Origin: an uncultured bacterium
Lineage (GTDB): Bacteria; Cyanobacteriota; Vampirovibrionia; Gastranaerophilales; Gastranaerophilaceae
DNA length: 64,000 bases
Assembly: GCA_949294335.1 (NCBI GenBank)
Contig: CASFGO010000013.1
Location: forward strand, 1 to 64,000
Reading direction: 5' to 3'
The notes under the pieces were generated by a model. That model ran no database searches and was not told where the DNA came from. It saw nothing but the letters and a program-made list of their open reading frames with translations. The position numbers and the translations under genes were made by a program. How positions within the stretch are numbered: position 1 is the stretch's first letter; every line of letters begins with the position of its first letter. Of this stretch, positions 15,559-25,293 are shown one piece after another.

Positions 15559-17538
15559 TTACCCCACTAAATCCAATTTGTTACCTGTTTCTGTTGCTTC
15601 TTGTGTTTCGTAAAATCTATTTTTTACTTTTTCATATTCTGATTCTGAATGTTTCCAATCTCTCTCAAACTGTTGATTAAATACATTTGCTAAAATTGGC
15701 TTATCAAAAGCTATTGCAACCTCATTATTTCCTCGTTTATATTTCTCTTTAGCATTGTTTCTATCAATCATAATTTTATAGTAGCCTTTAATTGTAGAAA
15801 GTTTGCCTTTGTCTTTTTCCGTAAAATGATAATCTTTCTTTTGTAGTGTGATAGTTGCTTCTCCATTTTGGTTGATATCTTTAAGAGCTTTCTTAATCTT
15901 TGCTCGTCTTACATATAATTCTTTATAATCGAGTTTTTTACGATTAACTGGTGGAATTCCAACTTCTTTTTCTGTTTCGGAAACAGTTTTTAAATATTCT
16001 CTAATTTCTTCATTAATCTTTTCAGTATAGAGTTCATAATCTTCTCTTTCACCTTTTTTAAGATTTTGATTAAGTCCCATTGCGGACCAGTTTGTAGATC
16101 CAATTAAAACTTCTCTATCATCAAATACTGCCCATTTTGAATGAAGTCTTTGGTTAATTTTTTCATCTGTTTTATATTCTCGAATACTTACCCCATTTTC
16201 GACTAAATCTTGATATGCTTTATTGCAATAAGGGAATTCTTTAATAATAGAAGGATCAACAATTATTTTTGCATCAAGTTCTCCAGATTTTGTTCTTGTT
16301 ATTATATTTTGAATAATTTCTTTGTCTGAAATTACAAATAATTCTGCTCTTAGTTTTTTAGCAGTTTTTACTTTGTTTAAAAGATAATCTCTTGTTGATT
16401 CTTTTCCTTCTTCATTTACATAAGCTAGTTCTCTAGGCTTTGTTGCTAGAATTTTAATTGCGGGATTATCTACTGGATTTCTTTTTATAATATCAAGTTT
16501 ACTTAAATCATTTTCATCATATCGATTCTTATCTTTTTCATTATCATATAGAACACCTACAGTATTCATATAATCAATATTTTCTTGTTTTATTTCTTTG
16601 TTTAATCCTTTATAAAATTTTTGATCATCCTCTGATAACGGTCCTGAAACCATTTTGGTTCTACCCAATCTTTGCCAAGAGAATTTCCAATCTTTATTAA
16701 AAATATCTTCTATAATATTATCGACTTCTGAATTTTTCTTATTAGGTAATGTCTCTAATGCAATACAAGCATCATGATTTGCATTGGAATGATTTCCCCA
16801 ATTCATCCCACCAATAATTAATTTTTTACCATCAACTGCAACTAATTTAACATGCTGTAATGCTGCACCTCCTTGTGCCGCTCTTGGATATGGTACAACA
16901 TCAATATCATTTTCTTTTAGGTACTTAATCATATCCATATTATTGTAGTGTCTATCTCTTTCATTATTGCCGTTTATATACCACTTATGAGCGTCTAAAA
17001 TAATTTGAACTTTTAAATCAGGATTTTCTTTTTTCTTATTAATTATTATGGGTAATAAGCTGGCATGTTGATCATATCCTCCAACAGCTTCTGCTCCATT
17101 TGCAGGCCATTTATGTCCATCTATTTTAGGGTTTTGAAACTCAAACATTTCGACTTGAATGGACTCTTTTGCACTTTTTACAAATTCAACAGTTTTATCA
17201 AATATTTGTTCCCCATCAATCAGAGTTGTTGCTTTCATATTTCCGACAATTGCAGATTTACTAGGTACTGCAGGGACTTGAGGGATATAGGATAAAGATT
17301 TTATCTTTTGCATTAAATATTCAGTTCGTGATAATCCCATTTTATTGGCATCAATTGCAATTTTATTTGCAACATAAAAAGATACATCTTCTAATGCAAC
17401 AGGATGGTCTTTTTTAGGGGTTTTTACTATAGGTTTTGGGATTCTATTTTGATAAGAGTCATTATTATTTGTACTTCCAAAATATAAACTTCTAGGAAGA
17501 TTATAGGTAATCGGTGTAATTGCCAAATTACTTTTCAT
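15559..17538 (-). CDS. Phospholipase D-superfamily protein with FGS motif
   Basis: About 659 residues, opening with a short leader to F20-G21-S22. Two HKD motifs mark the PLD fold: HVKLVAVD at about residue 229 and HSKWAVFD at about 466, each followed by a G-G/G-S-x-N-W segment. Members are nucleases, phospholipases or phosphatidyltransferases. Lack of membrane segments and the exonuclease partner favour a nuclease, but this is inference. I start at 17538 because the promoter's TATAAT covers the upstream ATG at 17571. The gene diverges from the dGTPase-like gene. Confidence 0.82.
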   Translation of the reverse strand: MKSNLAITPITYNLPRSLYFGSTNNNDSYQNRIPKPIVKTPKKDHPVALEDVSFYVANKIAIDANKMGLSRTEYLMQKIKSLSYIPQVPAVPSKSAIVGNMKATTLIDGEQIFDKTVEFVKSAKESIQVEMFEFQNPKIDGHKWPANGAEAVGGYDQHASLLPIIINKKKENPDLKVQIILDAHKWYINGNNERDRHYNNMDMIKYLKENDIDVVPYPRAAQGGAALQHVKLVAVDGKKLIIGGMNWGNHSNANHDACIALETLPNKKNSEVDNIIEDIFNKDWKFSWQRLGRTKMVSGPLSEDDQKFYKGLNKEIKQENIDYMNTVGVLYDNEKDKNRYDENDLSKLDIIKRNPVDNPAIKILATKPRELAYVNEEGKESTRDYLLNKVKTAKKLRAELFVISDKEIIQNIITRTKSGELDAKIIVDPSIIKEFPYCNKAYQDLVENGVSIREYKTDEKINQRLHSKWAVFDDREVLIGSTNWSAMGLNQNLKKGEREDYELYTEKINEEIREYLKTVSETEKEVGIPPVNRKKLDYKELYVRRAKIKKALKDINQNGEATITLQKKDYHFTEKDKGKLSTIKGYYKIMIDRNNAKEKYKRGNNEVAIAFDKPILANVFNQQFERDWKHSESEYEKVKNRFYETQEATETGNKLDLVG

Positions 17539-17569
17539 ATACACTAACCCTAATATCACTAACTCACAC

Positions 17570-17598
17570 ATTATAATTGTTGTTTAAATTTATGACAA
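17570..17598 (-). promoter_or_regulatory. Promoter of the PLD-exonuclease operon
   Basis: On the minus strand TTGTCA, 17 bases, TATAAT. The -10 overlaps the upstream in-frame ATG and so places the true PLD start at 17538. Confidence 0.7.
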
Positions 17599-17667
17599 GA
17601 CTATTTAATTATTTAATTAAGAAATATTAAAAAAAATATATATAACTAATGAAAAAATTTTAAATAA

Positions 17668-17676
17668 TGTTATAAC
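17668..17676 (+). promoter_or_regulatory. Extended -10 (TGt-TATAAC) for the leaderless dGTPase-like gene
   Basis: TG at 17668-17669 and TATAAC at 17671-17676, 6 nt before the ATG at 17683, with no Shine-Dalgarno. Confidence 0.55.
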
Positions 17677-17682
17677 TAAAAT

Positions 17683-18930
17683 ATGCGTGTGTTGTGTTCT
17701 AATAACAAATTATTATTTCAATCAAAAAAATCATTGTTTAATCAAGAAGCAATGAATGAAAATAATAGAAAATGGGATAATGCTATAAAAAGAGAACAGC
17801 CATTAGAAACAAAACCTTATGATGTAAGAAGTCCATTTGAACGAGATAAAAACCGTATTATGTATTCAGAAGGTTTTGACAGATTACGTTATAAAACACA
17901 AGTTTTCTACAATCCTCAAAATGATATGGTATCAACAAGAAGTACGCATACAATACTTGTATCGGACATCTCAAGAAACATTTGTAGAAGATTAGGTCTT
18001 AATGAAGATTTAGCAGAAGCAATTGCACAAGGACACGATATAGGGCATTCGCCATTTGGTCACGATGGAGAAAAAGCGATTAATAAAATCACTCAAGAAA
18101 ATGAACTTCCCAAATTCTGGCATGAAAAAAATAGCTTACATATGGTTGATGATATTCTATTACTTGAAAATAGCAAAGGGAAGAAAAAAAATTTAGATTT
18201 AACATATGCTGTAAGAGATGGAATAATAAACCATTGTGGAGAAGTTAACCAAAACTTTATTATGCCAAGACATGAATTTGTCGATTTAAAATCAATAAAT
18301 AAACCGGCACAAGTTGAGCCTTATACTTGGGAAGGCGTTGTTGTTAAACTATCTGATAAAATTGCATATCTAGGACGCGATATTGAAGATGCTAAAAAAA
18401 TGGGAGTATTAAAAGAAAAGGATTTAAAATCCTTGAGTAAATTAATGGAGAAACATCTAGGGATTTCCAATTTAGAACCTAATAATACTAATATTGTTAA
18501 TCTCTTTATCAACGATGTAGTAAATAATTCTTCGCCAGATAAAGGAATAGGTTTTTCTAAGCCTGTTGCAAATTTAATGGATGATATAAAAGAATTTAAC
18601 TATAAAAACATTTATTTAAAGCCCCAATTAAAGCAAATTAATGCTAAAAAAGTTGATGAATTTATAAAACCTGTATTTGACTACTATGCAGGGAGTTATG
18701 AGGAAAGAGAAATAGTTAAAAACACAAGAAAAAATCCAGTTTTAACTTTTTTTAAATCATGGTTAGTTAAATATGTTGATAATCCTGAAAGACCGAAGAA
18801 TTGTGAAAATAAAATTCTTTATAATATAAAAAATCCCAAAGAATATAATCAAGCTGTAGTTGATTTTATTTCTGGGATGACTGATAAGTATTTGCTTAAA
18901 GTTTATAAATATATTAACAAAACAAAATAA
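17683..18930 (+). CDS. dGTPase-like HD-domain phosphohydrolase
   Basis: 415 residues. The deoxyguanosinetriphosphate triphosphohydrolase pattern is clear: SPFERDKNRIMYSEGFDRLRYKTQVF, then RSTHT (metal His), GHDIGHSPFGHDGE (HD) and SDKIAYLGRDIEDA (metal Asp). Family members split dNTPs into nucleoside and triphosphate, and some act in phage defence by draining dNTPs. The first ~25 residues (with LLFQSKKSLF) precede the usual enzyme start. It diverges from the PLD-exonuclease operon across 144 bases, so three nucleic-acid or nucleotide-degrading activities share one control region. Confidence 0.87.
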   Translation: MRVLCSNNKLLFQSKKSLFNQEAMNENNRKWDNAIKREQPLETKPYDVRSPFERDKNRIMYSEGFDRLRYKTQVFYNPQNDMVSTRSTHTILVSDISRNICRRLGLNEDLAEAIAQGHDIGHSPFGHDGEKAINKITQENELPKFWHEKNSLHMVDDILLLENSKGKKKNLDLTYAVRDGIINHCGEVNQNFIMPRHEFVDLKSINKPAQVEPYTWEGVVVKLSDKIAYLGRDIEDAKKMGVLKEKDLKSLSKLMEKHLGISNLEPNNTNIVNLFINDVVNNSSPDKGIGFSKPVANLMDDIKEFNYKNIYLKPQLKQINAKKVDEFIKPVFDYYAGSYEEREIVKNTRKNPVLTFFKSWLVKYVDNPERPKNCENKILYNIKNPKEYNQAVVDFISGMTDKYLLKVYKYINKTK

Positions 18931-18931
18931 A

Positions 18932-19492
18932 CTATTCTAATGCAAGTTGTTGTCTATAAAATGGACTATTAGCAATTCTTGTTTGAATATAATTATTATT
19001 TTTATCAGAATTTTTGTATAAATATGCAAGTTGATTTAATCTTTTATTCAAATCTGTTACTTGATAAGTTTTGTTTGGTTGTTTTAATTTAATCCAATAC
19101 TTAGCTTCTGTTTGAGTTGCAAGAGTTTCTTCGGCAAGAGTTGCTTTCTTTGATTTATGACAACTTTCGTGTGCAATTAGACAAGCAATTTCTTCTATTG
19201 AACATTTTTTATATTTTGTATTAATCAAAATATAACGTTCCCCAAAATTTGTTTCTCCATTTAAAGCATAATGATCTTTGTAACTATAAGATAGTAGTGA
19301 CAAATCATAAAAAACAATTTTTACAGAATTTTCTTGAAGATTATCAAAAATTTCATCTGCTCCAACTTTTTCTAATAACAATAATGCATCCGAAATCTTA
19401 AAATCATCTGTAAAGTGATTCATATTATAAGCAAACGCAGGTGCTATTCCTAGAAAAATAAAACATAATAAACTTAGGGTAAACTTTTTCAC
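18932..19492 (-). CDS. Exported HExxH metalloprotease-like protein
   Basis: 186 residues with a signal peptide (MKKFTLSLLCFIFLGIAPAFA). The mature part contains AHESCH (H108, E109, H112) and then an A-T-L-A-E-E-T-L-A-T-Q-T-E-A helix that can supply the third zinc ligand, as in small gluzincin-like proteases. The start codon is GTG, with GGAG 10 nt upstream; no ATG is available at this position. The start lies inside an inverted repeat, suggesting translational control. Substrate unknown; it would act in the periplasm or outside. Confidence 0.72.
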   Translation of the reverse strand: MKKFTLSLLCFIFLGIAPAFAYNMNHFTDDFKISDALLLLEKVGADEIFDNLQENSVKIVFYDLSLLSYSYKDHYALNGETNFGERYILINTKYKKCSIEEIACLIAHESCHKSKKATLAEETLATQTEAKYWIKLKQPNKTYQVTDLNKRLNQLAYLYKNSDKNNNYIQTRIANSPFYRQQLALE

Positions 19493-19571
19493 GCTAAATA
19501 CACTCCATTAAACGGATTGAATACTCTCTATATCTTGTTACTTATATAAAAAGTATTTGTATTTAGCGTGA
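19489..19571 (-). promoter_or_regulatory. 13-bp inverted repeat covering the protease start codon
   Basis: The arms at 19489-19501 and 19559-19571 are perfectly complementary with a 57-base spacer. In the mRNA the 3' arm contains the GTG start, so pairing would hide it. The Shine-Dalgarno lies in the spacer next to the arm. Alternatively it is a protein-binding site. Confidence 0.5.
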
Positions 19572-19609
19572 TTTCAGTTCTTTAATTTTTATTTACAAAA
19601 AGTAATAAT

Positions 19610-20557
19610 TTATACAGATAGTTTTTCTTTTGCTTCTAATTCTTCTAAATATTTAGACGCATAAACAGCACTTATTGCACCATCAGATGTTGCTGTAATA
19701 ACTTGTCTTAAAGGTGTATTTCTAACATCGCCTGCAGCAAAAACTCCTTCTACTGATGTTTGCATTGTACCATCAGTGATAATAAAGCCATTTGCATCTT
19801 GTTGAACTTGTCCAGAAATACCTTCAACATTAGGAGTGAATCCAATATATGGAAAAACTCCATCTGTTTTTAATTCAGTTATTTCACCTGTTTTAACATT
19901 TTCAATTACAGCAGTTGTTACAACATTTTCACCTTTGATTTCATTAACTTTACTATCCCAAATAAATTCAATCTTAGGATTATTAAAAGCTCTTTCTTGA
20001 ACAATTTTATCAGCTCTTAAAGCATCTCTTCTATGAACTATATAAACTTTATCAGCAAATTTTGTAAGGTACATAGCTTCTTCAACTGCAGCATTTCCAC
20101 CACCTACAACAGTTACTGTTTTTTCTTTATAAAATGCACCATCACAAACAGCACAATAACTTACCCCACGACCAACAAATTCTAGTTCACCTTTAACTCC
20201 TAGTTTTTTAGCTTGAGCTCCACAGGCTATAATAACTGTTTTAGCCTTAAATGTTCCTTCTAATGTTTCAATTACTTTTGGATTAGATACTAAATCAATA
20301 TTTTTGATTTCTTGCATTGGAAATTTTTGAACACCAAACTTATCTGCATGTTCTTCAAATTTTTCCATCAAATCATACCCGCCAATAATTGGAAACCCCG
20401 GATAATTTTCTAATTCAAGATAATTTGATGGCTGACCACCTAACATACTTATATCAATAATCGCAGTAGATGCAGAACTTCTTGCTGCATAAATCCCTGC
20501 AGATAATCCTGCCGGTCCACCACCAAGTATTATTATATCAAATTCGTAAATCCCCAT
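19610..20557 (-). CDS. trxB: Thioredoxin reductase
   Basis: 315 residues, the normal length. The FAD site GGGPAGLSAGIYAAR is at the N-terminus, the redox pair CAVC with D-G-A-F in the middle, the NADPH site VVGGGNAAVEEA after it, and the closing FAAGDVRNTPLRQ. It reduces thioredoxin with NADPH in the cytoplasm. AGGAGG precedes the ATG. It lies last in a minus-strand run after pgi and an exported protein, 31 nt from the latter, so a shared transcript is likely. Confidence 0.97.
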   Translation of the reverse strand: MGIYEFDIIILGGGPAGLSAGIYAARSSASTAIIDISMLGGQPSNYLELENYPGFPIIGGYDLMEKFEEHADKFGVQKFPMQEIKNIDLVSNPKVIETLEGTFKAKTVIIACGAQAKKLGVKGELEFVGRGVSYCAVCDGAFYKEKTVTVVGGGNAAVEEAMYLTKFADKVYIVHRRDALRADKIVQERAFNNPKIEFIWDSKVNEIKGENVVTTAVIENVKTGEITELKTDGVFPYIGFTPNVEGISGQVQQDANGFIITDGTMQTSVEGVFAAGDVRNTPLRQVITATSDGAISAVYASKYLEELEAKEKLSV

Positions 20558-20588
20558 CGCATTACCTCCTATATAATATATTTAGCTT

Positions 20589-21071
20589 TTATTTTATACT
20601 TTGCCCAGCAAGTCTTTTACCTTTTATTTCATATCTTGCCTTTTCTGTTGTTAAGACATGTCCGTCATATAATGAATGAGTTTCTAATTTAACCTCATTT
20701 ATTCCGGAAAATGTGTCTTTTTCAATCCTTATTGAAACAACATCTTTCAATACTTTGTTATCCCAATCTGCAGTTTTTGTAAAAACAACTAAATTCCCCT
20801 CAGTTGCTTGTAAACCAACCTCAGCTTTTGCTCCTGTAAATGGATTGTCTAACTTTAAGACGTTACCCTCTCTTGATAAGTTCCACAAATCAGTACTTGT
20901 TGGTTTAAAAGTTCTTGGACTATTTGTTTCCACAAGATGTGCTTCAACTTGCCATGTTCCAAATAATGTTTTAGGGATTTTATCAACTGATACACCTGCT
21001 TCAATTGTGTATGCAAATGCAGATGTTATTCCAATAAATAATACTATTAATAAAATCCATATTTTTTTCAT
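20589..21071 (-). CDS. Exported protein between pgi and trxB, unknown
   Basis: 160 residues with a signal peptide (MKKIWILLIVLFIGITSAFA). The mature protein is predicted beta-rich: FGTWQVEAHLVET near the start, then repeated strand-turn-strand segments, as in small lipocalin-like barrels. No catalytic motif. Its ATG follows the pgi stop directly (TAAATG), so it is translated from the pgi message. The pairing with cytoplasmic pgi gives no clear clue to function. Confidence 0.72.
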   Translation of the reverse strand: MKKIWILLIVLFIGITSAFAYTIEAGVSVDKIPKTLFGTWQVEAHLVETNSPRTFKPTSTDLWNLSREGNVLKLDNPFTGAKAEVGLQATEGNLVVFTKTADWDNKVLKDVVSIRIEKDTFSGINEVKLETHSLYDGHVLTTEKARYEIKGKRLAGQSIK

Positions 21072-22460
21072 TTATACAGTCGCCATTTTTTCTTGTAACT
21101 GCTTTGCAGAATCTTCATAACCGGAACGCCCCATTAATGCATATGTATAATTTTTTGCCTGCTCAACTCCCGGTTGATTGAAAGTATCAATATTATATAA
21201 TTCTCCTGCTATTGCAGTTTGAACTTCTAACATATATAGAAGTTGCCCCATATAATATCCATTAATTTTTGGCAATGTGATAGTAACTGTTGGGCGGGAA
21301 TGATCTGATAGTGTTACTTTAGTTGCATCTGCTTCAGCATTTATCAAATCATTTATAGTTTTGCCACCTAAATAACCTATTCCTGTATATTCAAAAATCT
21401 TTGGAATTTCTAAAACAGTATCAAACTCTTTTACTCTAATAAAATTTATTAATTTATCATTTGGTCCTTCATTGTATAATTGGATTTGAGAATGTTGATC
21501 AGTAGCACCAACAGATTTTATAGGTGTTGGGCCGACATTAACTTTATTTCCATTTCTATCATATTCCTTACCTAATGACTCTGCCCAAAGTTGAACATAC
21601 CAATCAGAAACATACTTTAATCTTGAAGAATATGGCATCATAACAGATAATTTTTTACCTTTTTTAGTATCCATTAGATAATGAATTAATGCATTTTGAG
21701 CTGCAATATTTTGATGAATATCAATATTCTTTAATGCCAAATCCATATCTTTGATACCATTTGTTATTTCATCAATATCAAGACCAACTAAAGCCATAGG
21801 TAATAAACCAACAGCAGAGAATACTGAAAAACGACCACCAACATCATCAGGAATAATAAATGTCTTATAACCTTCTTGATCTGCTAATTGTTTTAAAATT
21901 CCAACATTCTTATCTGTTGTTACAACAATATTTTTTCTGTAATCATCACCAAGTTCCTTTTCTAACAAATCTTTTAGAACCATGTACTGAGCCATTGTTT
22001 CAGCGGTTGAACCAGACTTAGTGATAACATTAACTAATGTTTTTTTAAGGTCTAAAATACTCAACAACCCATTAATAGAATCGGGATCAATATTATCTAA
22101 AAAGAATATTCTAGGGAAATTATTTCTTTCCTCTTTTGTTAATAAATTCCAATAAGGCTTTAATAATGCTTCTGTTACAGCCAAACCACCTAATGCAGAT
22201 CCGCCAATACCTAAAACTAATATGTTATCAAATCTGCCTTCTACCATTGAAGCAAATTCTTTTACATACCATACTGTTTCTTCACTATAACCTAAATTCA
22301 TCCACTGTAACCATTGACCTGGTTTATCTTTTCTTTTATTTAAATCAGCTATAATATGGGTAATTGTATCTTTATAATTATTAAACTCCTCTTCGATATT
22401 AAGTCCATTTTCTTCTCCGATAACCACAGCATCAGCATTTCTGTAATTAAGTTCGAGCAT
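21072..22460 (-). CDS. pgi: Glucose-6-phosphate isomerase
   Basis: 462 residues, a short-type GPI. Visible: VLGIGGSALGG (phosphate site), NVITKSGSTAETM (signature 1), DVGGRFSVFSAVGLLP, GKEYDRNGNKVNVGPTP and DQHSQIQLYNEGPNDK. It interconverts glucose-6-phosphate and fructose-6-phosphate in glycolysis, taking up glucose phosphate derived from the glucan enzymes of this window. It has an AAAGG ribosome site and its own promoter, and heads the run with the exported protein and trxB. Confidence 0.96.
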   Translation of the reverse strand: MLELNYRNADAVVIGEENGLNIEEEFNNYKDTITHIIADLNKRKDKPGQWLQWMNLGYSEETVWYVKEFASMVEGRFDNILVLGIGGSALGGLAVTEALLKPYWNLLTKEERNNFPRIFFLDNIDPDSINGLLSILDLKKTLVNVITKSGSTAETMAQYMVLKDLLEKELGDDYRKNIVVTTDKNVGILKQLADQEGYKTFIIPDDVGGRFSVFSAVGLLPMALVGLDIDEITNGIKDMDLALKNIDIHQNIAAQNALIHYLMDTKKGKKLSVMMPYSSRLKYVSDWYVQLWAESLGKEYDRNGNKVNVGPTPIKSVGATDQHSQIQLYNEGPNDKLINFIRVKEFDTVLEIPKIFEYTGIGYLGGKTINDLINAEADATKVTLSDHSRPTVTITLPKINGYYMGQLLYMLEVQTAIAGELYNIDTFNQPGVEQAKNYTYALMGRSGYEDSAKQLQEKMATV

Positions 22461-22499
22461 TTATCAACCTTTCTATTTATATAAGTCCCTTATGTATTA

Positions 22500-22527
22500 A
22501 TTATATTATTAACACATAAAAATACAA
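22500..22527 (-). promoter_or_regulatory. Probable promoter of pgi
   Basis: On the minus strand TTGTAT, 16 bases, TATAAT; an overlapping TTGCTT-17-TAATAT reading is also possible. About 40 nt lie between the -10 and the ATG. Confidence 0.5.
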
Positions 22528-22586
22528 GCAAATCCCCTAATAAAGCAGGTTTAAGTAGTTAATTATTAGAAAAATTGTAACATTTA

Positions 22587-23405
22587 TTAAATATTTATGG
22601 TTGACTCGCTTATTAATGTTGGCAATGTGTTAATTTTATAAAACATTTCAGATGCGATTTTAAATTGAGCAGGATTTGAGCTTACATAAATTTTCTCAGA
22701 ACCTAATTCATTTGACAAATTTAATAAATTATTTGCTTGAAGATAATTTACAATATATTTAACAAAATATACAGCTGGGTCAATAAACATTTCTTCATCT
22801 GCATACTGAGATAATCTTGGTAATAAATAAGGATAATGAGTACAACCTAATACTATTTTATCGGGTTCATTTTTTAACATCTCTAATAAATCTTCTTTTA
22901 CGACTTTAATATTATTAGATTCATTTTGTCCTTTACTTTCTACAATATTTACCCAATTATGACAACTCTGCGGATAAATTTGCATCTGAGAATTATATTT
23001 TTTTATTTCAGACTCATATACTCCTGATTTAATAGTTGCAGGGGTTGCAAATATGCCTAACTTTTTTATTGGAAACTCTGAAAGAATTTTGGCACAACAT
23101 TGAATTATTGGAAATATTTTAAAATCATAATCATTTTTGATTGTTTCATATGCAGCAGATGAAGATGTATTACAAGCTATTACTACTGCTTTTACATTTT
23201 GTTTCGCAAAAAAATCTAATATAAATCTTGCATACGATATTAATTCTTTTTTTGTTTTATTTCCATACGGCAAATGAGCTGTATCACCATAATACAAACA
23301 ATTTTCATTTGGTAATATTTCTCTAAACTTCGAATATACAGTTAATCCACCAACGCCAGAATCAAAGAAACCGATTGGATTATTTATGATTGTTAAAGTA
23401 TTCAA
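22587..23405 (-). CDS. murI: Glutamate racemase
   Basis: 272 residues. FFDSGVGGLTVYSKF, YYGDTAHLPYGNK, VIACNTSSSAAYE (first catalytic Cys) and VLGCTHYPYLLP (second catalytic Cys) are all present. It makes D-glutamate for peptidoglycan. The start lies inside the end of the amidase gene (26-nt overlap), so the two cell-wall genes are coupled. Confidence 0.95.
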   Translation of the reverse strand: MNTLTIINNPIGFFDSGVGGLTVYSKFREILPNENCLYYGDTAHLPYGNKTKKELISYARFILDFFAKQNVKAVVIACNTSSSAAYETIKNDYDFKIFPIIQCCAKILSEFPIKKLGIFATPATIKSGVYESEIKKYNSQMQIYPQSCHNWVNIVESKGQNESNNIKVVKEDLLEMLKNEPDKIVLGCTHYPYLLPRLSQYADEEMFIDPAVYFVKYIVNYLQANNLLNLSNELGSEKIYVSSNPAQFKIASEMFYKINTLPTLISESTINI

Positions 23406-25287
23406 TTATACCCTCCGAAATTGCTTCTGCTGTATCGCGTTGACGTTTTTTAGTAACAAGTTCTGCTCGTTCTGTATCATTTGAAATAAAACCAATCTCT
23501 AATAAAACAGCAGGAACTGACGTATGATTTATAACATAAAATTTAGATTTAAACAAACCTCTATTAGGAGTTTTGATAGCTTTTGTCATTTTAGAATGTA
23601 TTGTATTTGCTAATTCAATACTATTATCATGATAATAATGTGTTTCAATTCCTTTTGGTTCTGTTCCCATACAAGAATTAACATGAATACTTACAAATAA
23701 GTATGGATTTGATGTATTTGTTATGTTACATCTTTCTTCTAATGACAAGTATGTATCATTCGTTCTTGTTAATTTTACTTTGAAACCTTTTCTTTCTAGT
23801 ATACTTTGAACTTGTTTTGCAACATCAAGATTAATATCTTTTTCATTAATACCATCTCTAATTGCTCCATAATCAGTACCTCCATGACCTGGATCAATTA
23901 TTATTATCTTACCTTTTGGAGTCGTTGTTGAAACAACAGTTTCTTTCTTTTGTTTTGGTGTTAAATTAGTAGCTCTTATTCTAAAATTTTTCCCATCACC
24001 ACTAAAATATGTATTTATTTCATTATTATTATTTAATGGTAATGTTAATCTTATCCCAATATTTTTTAATAATGCTAAATTTAAATCGCCATAAGGTGTT
24101 CCATTAATTGCAGATTTAAATACTGCATCATTATATTGCACTGCATTAAAGAAATAAACATATAAATTATCTGTATTTCTCTTTATACCCCACACAACTG
24201 GATTATCAAAAGTTAATGTAAAGTCATCAGTACTTAAATTTTTTTGATATTTATATTTTATAAGATTAGTGCGTGTTTGAGCCAATGTATTTGATGACAA
24301 ATTTGCAGGATTAACAATTAGCAAAGACTGATTATCGGATGAAAAGATTGGAAGATACTGTTTTGCATTTTCAGATGTTACAACAATCCTTGTAACATTA
24401 CTATCAAATCGTCCTATTTTAATTTTATCACCTGATAAATTATTTGGATTTAACGGAATTTCTTTATTATTAAAAGATTGGTTTACATTACTATTAACAA
24501 TATCAAAAACCATCCTTGTTGGATTTGTAAGTATAAATGGTTTTTGTATAGTTGGGGAACCATACCCGCTTATTAAAAAGCCTTTATTTTGTTGAGTTAC
24601 AGAATTAATATAATACTTACTTCTTAATTTTATATTATCTGTTAAGTCATTTCGAACAAGGTCTTTTATATTATTTGCATTAGACTCCCCAAAAGCTTGT
24701 TGGATCTGAACCAATTCTTTTGGACTATATTGGACATTTGAATTTATTGCAGGTTTTGCAGTTGTTGCCTCAGATTGAATCACCAATGGATTATAATAAT
24801 CTTCGGTATTTTTTTCTTTATCTCTATATGTATTTTGATAATATTGAGCAAAATTATCAGAAATATCTTGTGTCATTACAACTAATTGATTATTGATATT
24901 ACCAATTTTTAAAGTATCCAAGTTATAATTATCATCAAAATACATTACAACCCTAACAATATTAGGATTAGTTGTAAATTGGCTGATTTTAATTTGTTTT
25001 ATCGCCCCAGAATTAAAATATAAATCTTGTTTTTTTGATATCAAAATAGAAGAATTAATATCAAAATATATTTTATGCTCATCAGGAATCTTAACTAATT
25101 TTATACCATTAGTTATACTTGATTGATATGTTCCAATAGTATTAACAAATATTGCTGCAGTTGATGTATCAACATTTATTCCTTTTATCTTGAATACTTC
25201 TTCGGCATTAGCAATTTGAAACAAAGTCATTACAAATAAAAAAATTATTAATATAAATTTTTTAATTAAATTATTATTGCTCCCCAT
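23380..25287 (-). CDS. N-acetylmuramoyl-L-alanine amidase with N-terminal AMIN-like region
   Basis: 635 residues. A signal peptide (about 1-28, ending IANA) is followed by a long beta-rich region (30-430) with AMIN-like repeats such as RVVMYFDDNYNLD and RMVFDIVNSNVNQ. The catalytic Amidase_3 domain spans about 445-635: IIIDPGHGGTDYGA (zinc His), GINEKDINLDVAKQV (zinc Glu), FVSIHVNS (zinc His) and LLEIGFISN (catalytic Glu). It cleaves septal or side-wall peptidoglycan in the periplasm, with AMIN directing localisation. No Shine-Dalgarno: an extended -10 ends 6 nt before the ATG. Confidence 0.93.
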   Translation of the reverse strand: MGSNNNLIKKFILIIFLFVMTLFQIANAEEVFKIKGINVDTSTAAIFVNTIGTYQSSITNGIKLVKIPDEHKIYFDINSSILISKKQDLYFNSGAIKQIKISQFTTNPNIVRVVMYFDDNYNLDTLKIGNINNQLVVMTQDISDNFAQYYQNTYRDKEKNTEDYYNPLVIQSEATTAKPAINSNVQYSPKELVQIQQAFGESNANNIKDLVRNDLTDNIKLRSKYYINSVTQQNKGFLISGYGSPTIQKPFILTNPTRMVFDIVNSNVNQSFNNKEIPLNPNNLSGDKIKIGRFDSNVTRIVVTSENAKQYLPIFSSDNQSLLIVNPANLSSNTLAQTRTNLIKYKYQKNLSTDDFTLTFDNPVVWGIKRNTDNLYVYFFNAVQYNDAVFKSAINGTPYGDLNLALLKNIGIRLTLPLNNNNEINTYFSGDGKNFRIRATNLTPKQKKETVVSTTTPKGKIIIIDPGHGGTDYGAIRDGINEKDINLDVAKQVQSILERKGFKVKLTRTNDTYLSLEERCNITNTSNPYLFVSIHVNSCMGTEPKGIETHYYHDNSIELANTIHSKMTKAIKTPNRGLFKSKFYVINHTSVPAVLLEIGFISNDTERAELVTKKRQRDTAEAISEGIIEYFNNHK

Positions 25288-25293
25288 AAAATT

